Below are positions 26,320 to 34,880 of a DNA stretch of 64,000 nucleotides, piece after piece. The first letter of the stretch is position 1. Each line of letters starts with the position of its first letter. The notes below the pieces were generated by a model. It was not told the DNA's origin. It saw only the letters and a list, made by a program, of their open reading frames with translations, and did not search any database. Source of the DNA: UBA4951 sp963652335 (GTDB lineage Bacteria > Bacillota_I > Bacilli_A > RFN20 > CAG-826); contig CAVJSS010000003.1 in NCBI GenBank assembly GCA_963652335.1, forward strand, positions 1 through 64,000, written 5' to 3'. A program made the translations under genes and the position numbers.

Positions 26320-26842
26320 GATTTAGATATAGCAATGAAAACAAGCGGTAGGCTTTAAATTGCCGTTTTAATTCCGATAGAACAATAAATAAATGAGACA
26401 TCGAAACATGGCTAAATTCGTCAGTTTCGAGAAATAGATAAAATATATATAACAACGATAAAAATGGCTAAAAAGGAGCGAAAATACCTGTTTTCAAAAA
26501 TTGTTGCTAGTAGTTTATTAGTAGTTTAGAAAATTGCTCTGATCTATGTGGAAAACCGGGCTCTGATAATGTGGACTAGTCTAACATATGTATATCATCT
26601 TTAGTATTTGTCGGCTCTTTTTTCTTCTTGTTAACATAATGGTCATTATGCGAAGTGCCTCTTTTCGAAGATTTTACGGTGTGTAAAAGCAATATGTTTC
26701 ATTAGGATCAAAAACTACTACTAGAAAAATTGGCCAAAATTTCTTTTTAGTGCGATTGAAAAACAAAAATTTATTTGTTCAAAAAGCTCGGTTTTATTTT
26801 TGCTTAATCAATGAATTCACTATCAATCTCTATTTTGCTTAA
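26320..26842. other. Long AT-rich intergenic region at the strand switch
   Basis: About 520 nt without a supportable gene, between convergent operons. It contains the dif-like site at 26629-26656, two AGTAGTTT words at 26509-26516 and 26520-26527, and the same word inverted at 26712-26719. Isolated TGTGGAAAA and TGTGTAAAA words are also present. It is probably the replication-terminus region. Confidence 0.65.
26629..26656 (-). other. dif: dif chromosome-dimer resolution site
   Basis: On the minus strand the 11-bp left arm ACTTCGCATAA, the 6-bp centre TGACCA and the 11-bp right arm TTATGTTAACA have exactly the 11-6-11 dif layout. As recalled, the E. coli dif arms end CGCATAA and begin TTATGTTAA, and the Bacillus left arm begins ACTTC; all three features occur here. 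It lies at the point where all left genes (+) and right genes (-) converge, and near a Xer gene. By-eye comparison only. Confidence 0.8.
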
Positions 26843-26873
26843 GCATAAGAAAAGCCTCGGTTTTATCCGAGGC
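26843..26873 (-). terminator. Intrinsic terminator of the parE-rsfS transcription unit
   Basis: On the minus strand GCCTCGG (26873-26867) pairs with CCGAGGC (26860-26854) over a 6-nt loop, followed by TTTTCTTAT. It ends the long minus-strand gene run just past rsfS. Confidence 0.88.
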
Positions 26874-26894
26874 CTATACAGCTTTAACATTTAT

Positions 26895-27230
26895 CTATCT
26901 ATTCTTGTTGACGATTTCGATTAAGCGTTCCAATAAGATTTCTTTTCTCTTTTCTTCAGTGAATAGATGGATGACGACTTCGTTGGCATCCACGATGACC
27001 CAGCCTGATTCTGGCTTGCCATCGATTTTCCTAACTGGCTCGTTTTCCTTTAGATAAGCTTCGTCAAGTTGATCGGCTAAGGCGCCAAGATGGCGGATGT
27101 TGCCGGCTGTCGCAATGATGTAATAGTCGGCAAATGGATTAAGATTTTTAACATTTATTATCGATAAGTCTTCAGCCTTGTGCTCATTTAGGCACTTCAC
27201 TGCGACATTCACTTTTCTCGGATAGGCCAT
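26895..27230 (-). CDS. rsfS: Ribosomal silencing factor RsfS
   Basis: A 111-residue RsfS/YbeB protein, with ADYYIIATAGNIRHLGALADQLDE and SGWVIVDANEVVIHLFTEE. It binds L14 and blocks subunit joining in starvation. AGGAGG within the upstream gene end precedes its ATG. It is the final gene of the yqeG-yhbY-nadD-rsfS cluster. Confidence 0.96.
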   Translation of the reverse strand: MAYPRKVNVAVKCLNEHKAEDLSIINVKNLNPFADYYIIATAGNIRHLGALADQLDEAYLKENEPVRKIDGKPESGWVIVDANEVVIHLFTEEKRKEILLERLIEIVNKNR

Positions 27231-27231
27231 T

Positions 27232-28341
27232 TTATTTGTTTCCTCCTAAATAATATGAGAAGCATTCTTCGCTTAACGAAACCGAATCTAGGTTCCCACC
27301 GCTTTTCCCTTTTAAGAATTCGTAGTTGGCTTTCAATACGGCAAGGAATCCGAATTCGATGTCCCTAAGGCACAGCTTTATGTATTTGGATGAATCCCAG
27401 CCTCTTAGCGGGTCGATCTTATCGGCCGCATAGATGATTTTGGATAATTCATCCATATTGGCTGCCCCTAGGCAATGAACCCGTATGGCATTCAATATCT
27501 CCTTGTCTTTGATGAAGAATTCATTTTTGGCGATATATGCTCCTACAAATTGATGATAAGCCCATTTGGGGTATTTATCCAAGCCCTCTAGCATTCTGAT
27601 GGCTTCTTCATCAGAGATTTCCTTCCCTATGTCATGGAGAATCCCGGCGATATAGGCCCTTCCTGGGTTTGGGAGATTGTTGGATAAGGCAATCTGATAG
27701 GAAAGCTTGGCGACGCTTAAGGAATGCTTAAGACGTTTGTTGGAAACATAGGCTTTGATTTTGTCTACGTAATACAAGGAATGCCCGCCGATATAATCCA
27801 AAACGCCTATCGGGGCATCGATATGGCTAAGCGATCTTATTTTCGAAGAAGAGACTTCCCCGGCATTGAGATCGCCTAAATAAGTCATATCGAATTTGGC
27901 GATGTTCTCCTCGAGGTTTATATATCCATCGCGGGAAACGAAATAGATCTTGGCCTTCTCCTTAATATAATAAGGCTCATGCCACTTATCGAACAATTCG
28001 ACTTGGTCTCCGCCGATCAATAGGCAAAGATCGTAAAATGGGTATTTCTTTTCGAATTCTTTGATGGTGTCAGAAGTATAGGTTTCCTTATCTCCCTTCC
28101 TATCCATTTCGATCGTGGAGATGCTGAAGCGGGGATCGTTTTCCTCTTTCAAAGCGATTTCTAGCATCGAAAGGCGATCTGAATCGGAAGTCATCGTCTC
28201 TTTCCACCTAGGTTTGGCGGTCGGGATGAAAACGACGTCCGCGTTTAGCCTATTCGACGCTTCTTTGGCGATTTTCAGATGCCCGTTATGGATGGGGTCG
28301 AAAGCCCCGCCGTAAAGAATCAGCCTTTTTCTCATTTTCAT
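27232..28341 (-). CDS. nadD: NadD-YqeK fusion: nicotinate-nucleotide adenylyltransferase plus HD-domain phosphohydrolase
   Basis: A 369-residue fusion. Residues 1 to about 195 are NadD, with the nucleotidyltransferase motif GGAFDPIHNGH at 11-21. It forms NaAD from NaMN in NAD synthesis. Residues from about 200 are a YqeK-type HD hydrolase, with HSLSVAKLSYQIAL and ILHDIGKE as metal ligands. The family hydrolyses diadenosine tetraphosphate in Bacillus. The two are adjacent separate genes in Bacillus and fused in many Mollicutes relatives. The first ATG overlaps the yhbY stop (ATGA). An ATG 6 nt later has better Shine-Dalgarno spacing. Confidence 0.94.
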   Translation of the reverse strand: MKMRKRLILYGGAFDPIHNGHLKIAKEASNRLNADVVFIPTAKPRWKETMTSDSDRLSMLEIALKEENDPRFSISTIEMDRKGDKETYTSDTIKEFEKKYPFYDLCLLIGGDQVELFDKWHEPYYIKEKAKIYFVSRDGYINLEENIAKFDMTYLGDLNAGEVSSSKIRSLSHIDAPIGVLDYIGGHSLYYVDKIKAYVSNKRLKHSLSVAKLSYQIALSNNLPNPGRAYIAGILHDIGKEISDEEAIRMLEGLDKYPKWAYHQFVGAYIAKNEFFIKDKEILNAIRVHCLGAANMDELSKIIYAADKIDPLRGWDSSKYIKLCLRDIEFGFLAVLKANYEFLKGKSGGNLDSVSLSEECFSYYLGGNK

Positions 28342-28634
28342 TCCTTTGAAGGCAAAACGATTTTCGGTTCTTTCTCGTTTCTTTTATATAACGTTACGAT
28401 CCTTCCGATCGTCGAGACGCGTGTCGATCCGGTTTTCGAAGCCAAAAGGTCGCCGACTTCGTTTTTGCTGAGTTCGGAATTGCTCAATATCTTGATTTTG
28501 ATCAATTCGTGGGCGGTCAAAGACGCGTTTATGGCTTTGATCAGATTTTTATCGATTTCGCCTTTGCCGATATTGATGGAAGGCGTCAAACCATTGGCTA
28601 GGCTTTTAAGATAGGCGATGTTTTTCGGTTTCAT
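28338..28634 (-). CDS. yhbY: YhbY-type CRM-domain RNA-binding protein
   Basis: A 98-residue CRM-domain protein with NIGKGEIDKNLIKAINASL and the LLASKTGSTRVSTIGRIVTLY core. It associates with pre-50S ribosomes in characterised bacteria. The start at 28634 overlaps the yqeG stop and follows GGAGGG. yqeH and aroE, which separate it from yqeG in Bacillus, are absent. Confidence 0.92.
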   Translation of the reverse strand: MKPKNIAYLKSLANGLTPSINIGKGEIDKNLIKAINASLTAHELIKIKILSNSELSKNEVGDLLASKTGSTRVSTIGRIVTLYKRNEKEPKIVLPSKE

Positions 28635-29155
28635 TTCATGTCCCTCCATTCGGGAACGGATTTCTCTTCTTTGATTATCTTTCTCACTTTGATGTCTTTT
28701 TTGCGGTTATGGTAGGTCCAAAAGGTCTCTTTTTCCGAGATTATCTCGCATAAAACGGCTTTGAATCCGGCTTTTTTGGCGCATTCGATGTCAGTGAACA
28801 TCTGATCGCCGATAAAGACGACTTCGTTTGGCTCATATCCAAGATTCCTTATGAATTTCGTTATCCTATAAATATGGGGTTTCATGGCCAAGCCTAAATA
28901 CGGGGCGCTTAGATAAGCGGAGAATTTCTTCACCCTGCTTATTATAGCGTTGGAGACGATCGCGACATCCAAACCGGATTCCTTTAAGGAATTCACCCAA
29001 TCGATCGCCTCTTTGGGAGGGATTTTGCTTTGGGCTTTGGCTAAGGTGTTGTCCAAATCGCAAAGAATCAATCTGCAATTGAGCTTTTTAAAGAATTCTG
29101 GAGGGATGTCGGTCGGACGGAGACAATGGCAGTCCGGGAGATATTTTATTTTCAT
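28631..29155 (-). CDS. yqeG: YqeG family HAD IIIA-type phosphatase
   Basis: A 174-residue HAD phosphatase. Motif I is LCDLDNTLA, with nucleophile Asp33 and Asp35. Motif II is AIVSNAI, and motifs III/IV run to VVFIGDQMFTDIECAKKAG. The family may act on phosphatidylglycerophosphate (PgpA/GEP4-like), but the substrate here is not shown. It overlaps parC by 4 nt. Confidence 0.88.
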   Translation of the reverse strand: MKIKYLPDCHCLRPTDIPPEFFKKLNCRLILCDLDNTLAKAQSKIPPKEAIDWVNSLKESGLDVAIVSNAIISRVKKFSAYLSAPYLGLAMKPHIYRITKFIRNLGYEPNEVVFIGDQMFTDIECAKKAGFKAVLCEIISEKETFWTYHNRKKDIKVRKIIKEEKSVPEWRDMK

Positions 29156-31764
29156 TGCCCATCCCCCTCATCGAATAAGGAAATCTGCTCGAAATTGGCT
29201 TTGCTGGCTTCTTCAGGTTCCGCGGCTTCGATGATTTCTTCGTTTTCTGTCTTTTCTTCCTTTGGCAATTCGTGCGAAACGAAATCGGAAGTTATATAAA
29301 GATCGTCGAGTTTGGAAACGGCCACGATCCTGTCTTTGGATTTGAAGCCCGTTGCCATTTTGGCGTATTTCTCGCTGGGAGTCAGATAAAAATCCTCGAA
29401 TTTGGCGTCGTAGTTCTCGTTGTTATTGAGGATGCAAAGAATGGTGTAAGGGGCTTCTTTGTCGCCGACTTTGTCTAGATAAATCAAGCGATGCTGTTCG
29501 GATTTGAACATGTTGTAAACCAATCTTGCCCTATTTAGCCTATTCCCTTTTTCGATCGTTTTCTCCGGATCGATGACCCTTAGATGGGCTCTATCGGTCA
29601 AAAGCATGACCTTGCCTTTCTCCTCTGGGGCAAAAGCGACCAATCCGGCCATCTCGTCCCCTTTGAAGGAACCGGCCTTGACGCCGTTCGTCCTAGGGTT
29701 GGTCAACGGGATGTCGTTTTCGTTATAGAAAGAGGCATATCCCAAAGAAGACATTATGAAGAGATTCGAATTGCCGGAGGTGACCGTAATATCCACCAAC
29801 ATGTCATTAGGCGACATCCTTATGATACCTAGGGCCTTGTTATGGCGTTTGGCCATAAGCAAAGATAGTTGAATTCGCTTTATCGACCCTTTCTTGGTCA
29901 ACAAGACGACATAGAGGTCTGATCTGAATTTCCTTAAGGCGAAGGCTTTGATGATCTTTTCTCCCGGCCCCATCGCTATCAATGACGATATATGGCCGCC
30001 GATGTCATTCCATTTGGCTTCTTTTATTTCGTTTATGGAAAGATAGGAATAATTCCCGGATTCGGTGAAGAAAACGACGTAATCCTTGGTGGTGGCCAAG
30101 CCTTTGAAGACGATCACGTCCGTTGGCTTGGTGCCTGGCAAAACACCGTTATGGCCGCCGGATCCCTTATACGATTTGATGCTGCAACGTTTGATATAGC
30201 CATCTCTGGTGATGACGACATAGCAATCCTCTTTGACGATCAAATCCCTTTGGTCGACCGAAAGATCGCCGATCTCGTCTTCTTTGATCAGCGTCCTTCT
30301 CTCGTCGCCATAGCGTTTCGTTATCTCTTTGAGATCCGAGATGATGACGTTCTCGATAAGAGTTTTGTCCGAAAGGAGGCTATTTAGATACTCGACTTCC
30401 TTGCTAAGCTGATCCCTTTCGTTTTCCAAAATGATGACGTCGGTATGGGAAAGCTTATAAAGGGGCATCATCACGATCGCTTCGGCTTGAGGCTCGCTAA
30501 AACCGAATGCCTGACTGATGTTCTTTTTGGAATCGGCTTTGTCAACGGATTTTTTGATTATCTCCACCACTTCGTTAAGGATGGAAACGGCTTTGATCAA
30601 GCCTAAGACTATTTCAAGCCTCGCTTTGTCTTTTTTTAGAAGATAGCGGCTTCTTCTGCTTATGACGTCCAATTGATGGGAAATGTAGCAATCGGCATAG
30701 CTGCAAAGATCCATCAATTTCGGCCTTTGGTCGACTATGGCCACCATGTTGGCGGAATAAGACGTCATGAGGTTCGTTTTGCTCATCAAGAATTTGAGGA
30801 TGGCCTCTGGCTTGGCGTCTTTCCTCAAATCGATGGCGATGCGGAGGCCGCTTTTGTCTGTCTCATCCCTTACTTCTTCGATCCCAACGACGGCCTTATC
30901 GTGTCTTAGTTTGTCGATTTGGCCAACCAATTGGGCTTTATTTACCCCGTAAGGGATTTCCGAAACGATTATCTGGGTCAGTCCGTCTTCTTCGACGATT
31001 TCGGCTTTGGACATGATGGAGATCCTTCCTTTGCCTGTCTCATACATCTGCTTTAGGCCTTCCGAAGCATGGATTATGCCTCCGGTAGGGAAATCCGGTC
31101 CTGGGACGTATTCCATCAAATCGGAAACGGAACATTTAGGATGCCTGATCCGGTAGATAATGGCTTGGGAGATCTCTTTGAGGTTATGTGGCGGTATCTC
31201 GGTCGCCAATCCAACCGCTATTCCGGAACTGCCGTTGGCGAACAAATTGGGGAATCTGGCTGGCAAAACGCCTGGTTCCAAGGAAGAATCGTCGTATGTC
31301 AAAGCCATATCGACCGTATCCATTTCGATATCGCGGACCAATTCGTTGCTTATCGCCGATAGCCTGGCTTCCGTATAACGTGGGGCGGCTGGATCGTCTC
31401 CATCCATCGAGCCGTTGTTGCCTTGGAATTGGACCAAAGGGTAACGGAGCCGCCAATCTTGGCTAAGGTGGGCCAAAGCGTCATAGATGGAAGCGTCGCC
31501 GTGAGGATGGTATTTGCCCATGACGTCGCCGACGATATGGGCGCTTTTCTTGGTTGGGTGATCGAAAGTGTTATTGGTATCCCACATGTCATAGACTATG
31601 CGGCGTTGGACTGGCTTAAGGCCATCTCTGGCATCCGGTATGGCGCGTTCTTGGATGACGTCCTTGGCGTAAATCCCGAATCTGTCGCCCATCAATTCGT
31701 CCAAGGATGAATCAAGGATATCTTCGATGACGTTTTCTTCGATCGTCTGTTTCTTTTTCGCCAT
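29152..31764 (-). CDS. parC: DNA topoisomerase IV subunit A
   Basis: An 870-residue ParC. The breakage-reunion domain has Tyr130 in AAPRYTEARLS as the catalytic tyrosine and the ParC-type NNGSMDGD before it. A C-terminal beta-pinwheel and an acidic tail follow. It decatenates daughter chromosomes, which fits the nearby terminus. In the quinolone-determining region the sequence is HPHGDASIYD, so the position usually Ser80 is Ala91 and the acidic position is Asp95. The start overlaps the parE stop (TAATG). Confidence 0.95.
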   Translation of the reverse strand: MAKKKQTIEENVIEDILDSSLDELMGDRFGIYAKDVIQERAIPDARDGLKPVQRRIVYDMWDTNNTFDHPTKKSAHIVGDVMGKYHPHGDASIYDALAHLSQDWRLRYPLVQFQGNNGSMDGDDPAAPRYTEARLSAISNELVRDIEMDTVDMALTYDDSSLEPGVLPARFPNLFANGSSGIAVGLATEIPPHNLKEISQAIIYRIRHPKCSVSDLMEYVPGPDFPTGGIIHASEGLKQMYETGKGRISIMSKAEIVEEDGLTQIIVSEIPYGVNKAQLVGQIDKLRHDKAVVGIEEVRDETDKSGLRIAIDLRKDAKPEAILKFLMSKTNLMTSYSANMVAIVDQRPKLMDLCSYADCYISHQLDVISRRSRYLLKKDKARLEIVLGLIKAVSILNEVVEIIKKSVDKADSKKNISQAFGFSEPQAEAIVMMPLYKLSHTDVIILENERDQLSKEVEYLNSLLSDKTLIENVIISDLKEITKRYGDERRTLIKEDEIGDLSVDQRDLIVKEDCYVVITRDGYIKRCSIKSYKGSGGHNGVLPGTKPTDVIVFKGLATTKDYVVFFTESGNYSYLSINEIKEAKWNDIGGHISSLIAMGPGEKIIKAFALRKFRSDLYVVLLTKKGSIKRIQLSLLMAKRHNKALGIIRMSPNDMLVDITVTSGNSNLFIMSSLGYASFYNENDIPLTNPRTNGVKAGSFKGDEMAGLVAFAPEEKGKVMLLTDRAHLRVIDPEKTIEKGNRLNRARLVYNMFKSEQHRLIYLDKVGDKEAPYTILCILNNNENYDAKFEDFYLTPSEKYAKMATGFKSKDRIVAVSKLDDLYITSDFVSHELPKEEKTENEEIIEAAEPEEASKANFEQISLFDEGDGQ

Positions 31765-33755
31765 TACTTAACCCCCTTTACTTCCTTTATGAACGAATCT
31801 TCTTCGTTGAAGACTATGTTTTCTTCGATCCATGAACGGCGCAAAGAAGGATCCTTGCCCATTAGGATCGAGATTCTCTTTTCGACTACCAAAGGGTCTT
31901 GGATATCAACCCTTAATAGCCTTCTGGTTTTCTTGTTCATCGTCGTCGAGGCCAATTGGTCGGCGTTCATTTCGCCTAAGCCCTTGTAGCGGTTTATGCC
32001 ATAACCGGCCCCGATTTGAGCTTTGGCTTCATCGAGCTTGTTGTCATCCCAAACGTAGACGAATTTCTTTGGGTCGGATTTCTTATAGACGCGATAAAGA
32101 GGCGGGCAGGCGATATAAACCATCCCGTTATCGATAAGGGGCTTCATGTAATTGTAAAAGAAAGTCAAAAGCAACGTTTGGATGTGGGCACCATCGACGT
32201 CAGCATCGGTCATGATGATGATTTTCCCGTATTTCGATTCGTTGACATCGAAGTTTTGACCGACTCCGGCGCCTATGGTTTGGATCAAGGTCGCGAATTC
32301 GACGTTGGCTAACATCCTTTCCATCGTGACCGAATCGGTGTTAAGCGGCTTACCCCTTAAAGGCAAAATGGCTTGATGAAGCCTATCCCTGCCGTTTTTG
32401 GCCGAGCCTCCTGCCGAATTGCCTTCGACGATGAAGAGCTCGTTGTTTTTGTAATCCTTGGATTGGGCCGAGGCCAATTTATCCGAGATGACGACGTCGT
32501 TTTGCTTCTTTTTGTTGCCGCGGGCTTCTTCCCTGGCTCTCCTTGCAGCGTCCCTGGCGTTTTTGGATGCTTGGCATTTTTTTATGAGGTCCAAGCCGAA
32601 ATCCTTATGTTCCATAAGGTAATAGGTGAAATGCTCGGTGATGAATTGCGAACAGGCCGGCAAGGCGGCTGGCGTTCCCAATTTCCCTTTGGTTTGGCCT
32701 TCGTATTCGGTTAGCGATTCCGGCATTTTGATCGATAAAACGCAGGTCAGTCCTTCTCTTAGGTCGGTCCCGTCTATCCTTTGGTTTTCTTTGATTAAGC
32801 CGTTTTCGATTCCCCAATCGTTCAAAGCTTTGGTAAGCCCCATTTTCAATCCGTCTTCATGGGTTCCGCCGCCGGCGGTCCTGACGCTGTTTGCATAGCT
32901 TAGGATATGCTCGTTGTAATCCTGGGAGCACCATTGAAGGGCGCATTCGATCCTGATTTGCGAATTATTGTCGGTGAAATCGATGATATCGCTTAATGGG
33001 TTCTTGTTTTGGTTAAGGGTCGCAACGTATTCCCTTAAGCCGTTTTCGTAATAGAATTCGTGAGATAGCGAAGTGCGTTCGTCTTTGAGGATGAAATGGA
33101 CTTTCTTGGCCAAAAAAGAGGATTCTTGGAGATGATTATAGATTGTATCCCACTTGAATTCCGTGGTCGTGAAAATGGAAGGATCTGGCTTAAAACGGAC
33201 GCTGGAGCCGTGTTTATTGGTTTTCCCTACGATTTCCAAAGGCGTTTTCAAAGTTCCGCCGTTGACGAAAGAGATCCTATAGATCGATCCGTTGCGGTAA
33301 ACGGTGACTTCAAGCCATTCTGATAAGGCGTTGGTGACAGTCGCGCCCATCCCGTGAAGTCCGGCCGAAGTCGAATAGGATTTCGAATTGAATTTGCCGC
33401 CGGCATGAAGGGCGGTGAAAATAAGCTGGACGGCCGGAATCCCGGTTTGCTGATGTAGATCGATCGGCAATCCTCGTCCTTCGTCGTCCACCTGAACGGA
33501 TCCGTCTTTGTGGATCGTCACGGTTATTTTGTTCCCATAGCCGTTTACGGCTTCGTCGATGGAGTTGTCGACTATTTCCCAAACCAAATGATGGAGGCCA
33601 GTGCTATTGGTCGAGCCAATGTAGACGCCGGGACGTTTCCTGATTCCTTCTAGTTCGCTTAAAACTTCGATGTTATCGGCGGTATATCCTTGCGCAGCTT
33701 TCAAGACATCCCTTTCGGTTTGGGCCATATTGTTGTTGTCTAGTTCGTTGCTCAT
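31764..33755 (-). CDS. parE: DNA topoisomerase IV subunit B
   Basis: A 663-residue GHKL ATPase subunit. It has EIVDNSIDEAVNGYG and DEGRGLPIDLH for ATP binding, GLHGMGATVTNALSE, a TOPRIM domain (VEGNSAGGSAK; DADVDGAHI) and the C-terminal RYKGLGEMNADQL. Pairing with a ParC-type partner marks it as ParE rather than GyrB. The ATG has no Shine-Dalgarno. A TAATAA -10-like hexamer lies 7 nt upstream. Confidence 0.93.
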   Translation of the reverse strand: MSNELDNNNMAQTERDVLKAAQGYTADNIEVLSELEGIRKRPGVYIGSTNSTGLHHLVWEIVDNSIDEAVNGYGNKITVTIHKDGSVQVDDEGRGLPIDLHQQTGIPAVQLIFTALHAGGKFNSKSYSTSAGLHGMGATVTNALSEWLEVTVYRNGSIYRISFVNGGTLKTPLEIVGKTNKHGSSVRFKPDPSIFTTTEFKWDTIYNHLQESSFLAKKVHFILKDERTSLSHEFYYENGLREYVATLNQNKNPLSDIIDFTDNNSQIRIECALQWCSQDYNEHILSYANSVRTAGGGTHEDGLKMGLTKALNDWGIENGLIKENQRIDGTDLREGLTCVLSIKMPESLTEYEGQTKGKLGTPAALPACSQFITEHFTYYLMEHKDFGLDLIKKCQASKNARDAARRAREEARGNKKKQNDVVISDKLASAQSKDYKNNELFIVEGNSAGGSAKNGRDRLHQAILPLRGKPLNTDSVTMERMLANVEFATLIQTIGAGVGQNFDVNESKYGKIIIMTDADVDGAHIQTLLLTFFYNYMKPLIDNGMVYIACPPLYRVYKKSDPKKFVYVWDDNKLDEAKAQIGAGYGINRYKGLGEMNADQLASTTMNKKTRRLLRVDIQDPLVVEKRISILMGKDPSLRRSWIEENIVFNEEDSFIKEVKGVK

Positions 33756-33795
33756 GGGATTATTATTACATAATAAAGCCTCGAAAACAAAATTT
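33756..33795 (-). promoter_or_regulatory. Probable leaderless promoter of parE
   Basis: On the minus strand TTGTTT, a 16-nt spacer and TAATAA are followed by 7 nt (TAATCCC) and the parE ATG. Initiation at or next to the ATG is predicted. No ribosome-binding site is present. Confidence 0.4.
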
Positions 33796-33818
33796 TTTAA
33801 GGATTCATCGGATGAATA

Positions 33819-33836
33819 TTCACCTTAAAAGGTGAA
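33819..33836. repeat. 18-bp perfect palindrome upstream of parE
   Basis: TTCACCTT and AAGGTGAA flank a 2-nt centre, about 65 nt upstream of parE. There is no T run, so an operator is more likely than a terminator. The cognate regulator is unknown. Confidence 0.5.
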
Positions 33837-33948
33837 AACAACCTTTTCCGCAATCGGATGCCAAAGTGGTCGACATTAATGTTTTTTAGTAGTTTTCTAG
33901 TAAGATTATCGCATATGTATATATCTAAAGATATATAAAGTTGATGAG

Positions 33949-33975
33949 AAAAAAGAGGCGTGATGTTTTCGCCTC
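33949..33975 (-). terminator. Intrinsic terminator after the YneF-family gene
   Basis: On the minus strand GAGGCG (33975-33970) pairs with CGCCTC (33960-33955), followed by six T. Confidence 0.82.
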
Positions 33976-33995
33976 TTTCGTTTTCGTTGTTTTCC

Positions 33996-34238
33996 CTACA
34001 TTTGGGAGTTCATGTTCTTCATGATGGCGCGGATGTCGGATTCCTTTGGTTTCCTTCCCATCTGGGCATACATCATGCGGATCATCTTCTCGTTGATCGG
34101 AGGATTCTTCTTAAGTTGGGATTTGAATAAGGCTTTGGCTCCGAAGAAGCCGGCGATCAAGCCAACTACCAAGAAGGCGATGGCGATGCCGAACCAACGG
34201 CCGTCCCATCCGAATTCGGTTGTCGCTAAAAGATTCAT
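33996..34238 (-). CDS. YneF/UPF0154 family small membrane protein
   Basis: An 80-residue protein with one N-terminal membrane helix (FGIAIAFLVVGLIAGFFGAKAL) and a cytoplasmic tail with NPPINEKMIRMMYAQMGRKPKE, the UPF0154 signature. The function is unknown in all Firmicutes and Mollicutes that carry it. It lies 5 nt downstream of efp in the same direction and ends at its own terminator. Confidence 0.9.
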   Translation of the reverse strand: MNLLATTEFGWDGRWFGIAIAFLVVGLIAGFFGAKALFKSQLKKNPPINEKMIRMMYAQMGRKPKESDIRAIMKNMNSQM

Positions 34239-34243
34239 CTAAA

Positions 34244-34801
34244 TTAAGCCCTTCCGTCGTATTTTCCGGTTGAAGTATCGACTAAGATCTTATCTCCTTC
34301 ATTGATGAAGAGGGGGACTTTGATGACCATTCCAGTCTCAAGGGTGGCGTCTTTGGATCCGCCGTTGGAAATGGTGTCTCCGCGTACTCCTGGCTCAGTC
34401 TCGGTGACGGTCATCGCGACTTTGGCTGGGAGGATGATGCCGATCAATTCGCCTTCGAAGGTATTGATCATGACTTCGAGGTTAGGAACGAGGTATTTGG
34501 CTTCGTTCTCCAAAAGGGCGTGTGGGATTTCCATTTGCTCATAGGTCTTTGGATCCATGAAGCAATAAGTGATGCCGGAATCATAGAGATATTGTGAAGC
34601 AGCTTTGTCCAAGCGGGCTTCGGTTACATCGTAACCGGAGTTGCGGGCCAATTCGGTGATGGCGCCGGTTCTGACGTTTTGGACTTTGACTTTCGCGACC
34701 ATCTTTCTCATCGCGGTCTTGTTAAGAAGGATATCGATGCAGCGATAAAGGACGCCTTCATCGATGAAATAGTTTCCTGGGCGTAATTCAGTGACGTTCA
34801 T
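34244..34801 (-). CDS. efp: Translation elongation factor P
   Basis: A 185-residue EF-P with three domains: the KOW-like N domain (MNVTELRPGNYFIDEGVLYRC) and two OB domains. The C-terminal signature is GVRGDTISNGGSKDATLETG. It relieves polyproline stalling. The loop that reaches the tRNA CCA end reads NKTAMRKM instead of the usual PGKG, so the lysine (or arginine) normally modified is not at its standard place; a nearby Lys or Arg might substitute. Confidence 0.95.
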   Translation of the reverse strand: MNVTELRPGNYFIDEGVLYRCIDILLNKTAMRKMVAKVKVQNVRTGAITELARNSGYDVTEARLDKAASQYLYDSGITYCFMDPKTYEQMEIPHALLENEAKYLVPNLEVMINTFEGELIGIILPAKVAMTVTETEPGVRGDTISNGGSKDATLETGMVIKVPLFINEGDKILVDTSTGKYDGRA

Positions 34802-34880
34802 TGTTTTGATTCTCCATTAATTAAGCAAAAAGCAATAGTATTCTACATTCATTTCTTTCTTAAGAAAAGTGCGTTGTTTC

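Noticed and set aside
26545..26690. DnaA-box-like words (TGTGGAAAA, TGTGTAAAA) suggesting a replication origin
   Set aside because: Each has mismatches to TTATCCACA, there is no cluster, dnaA/dnaN are absent, and genes converge here rather than diverge.
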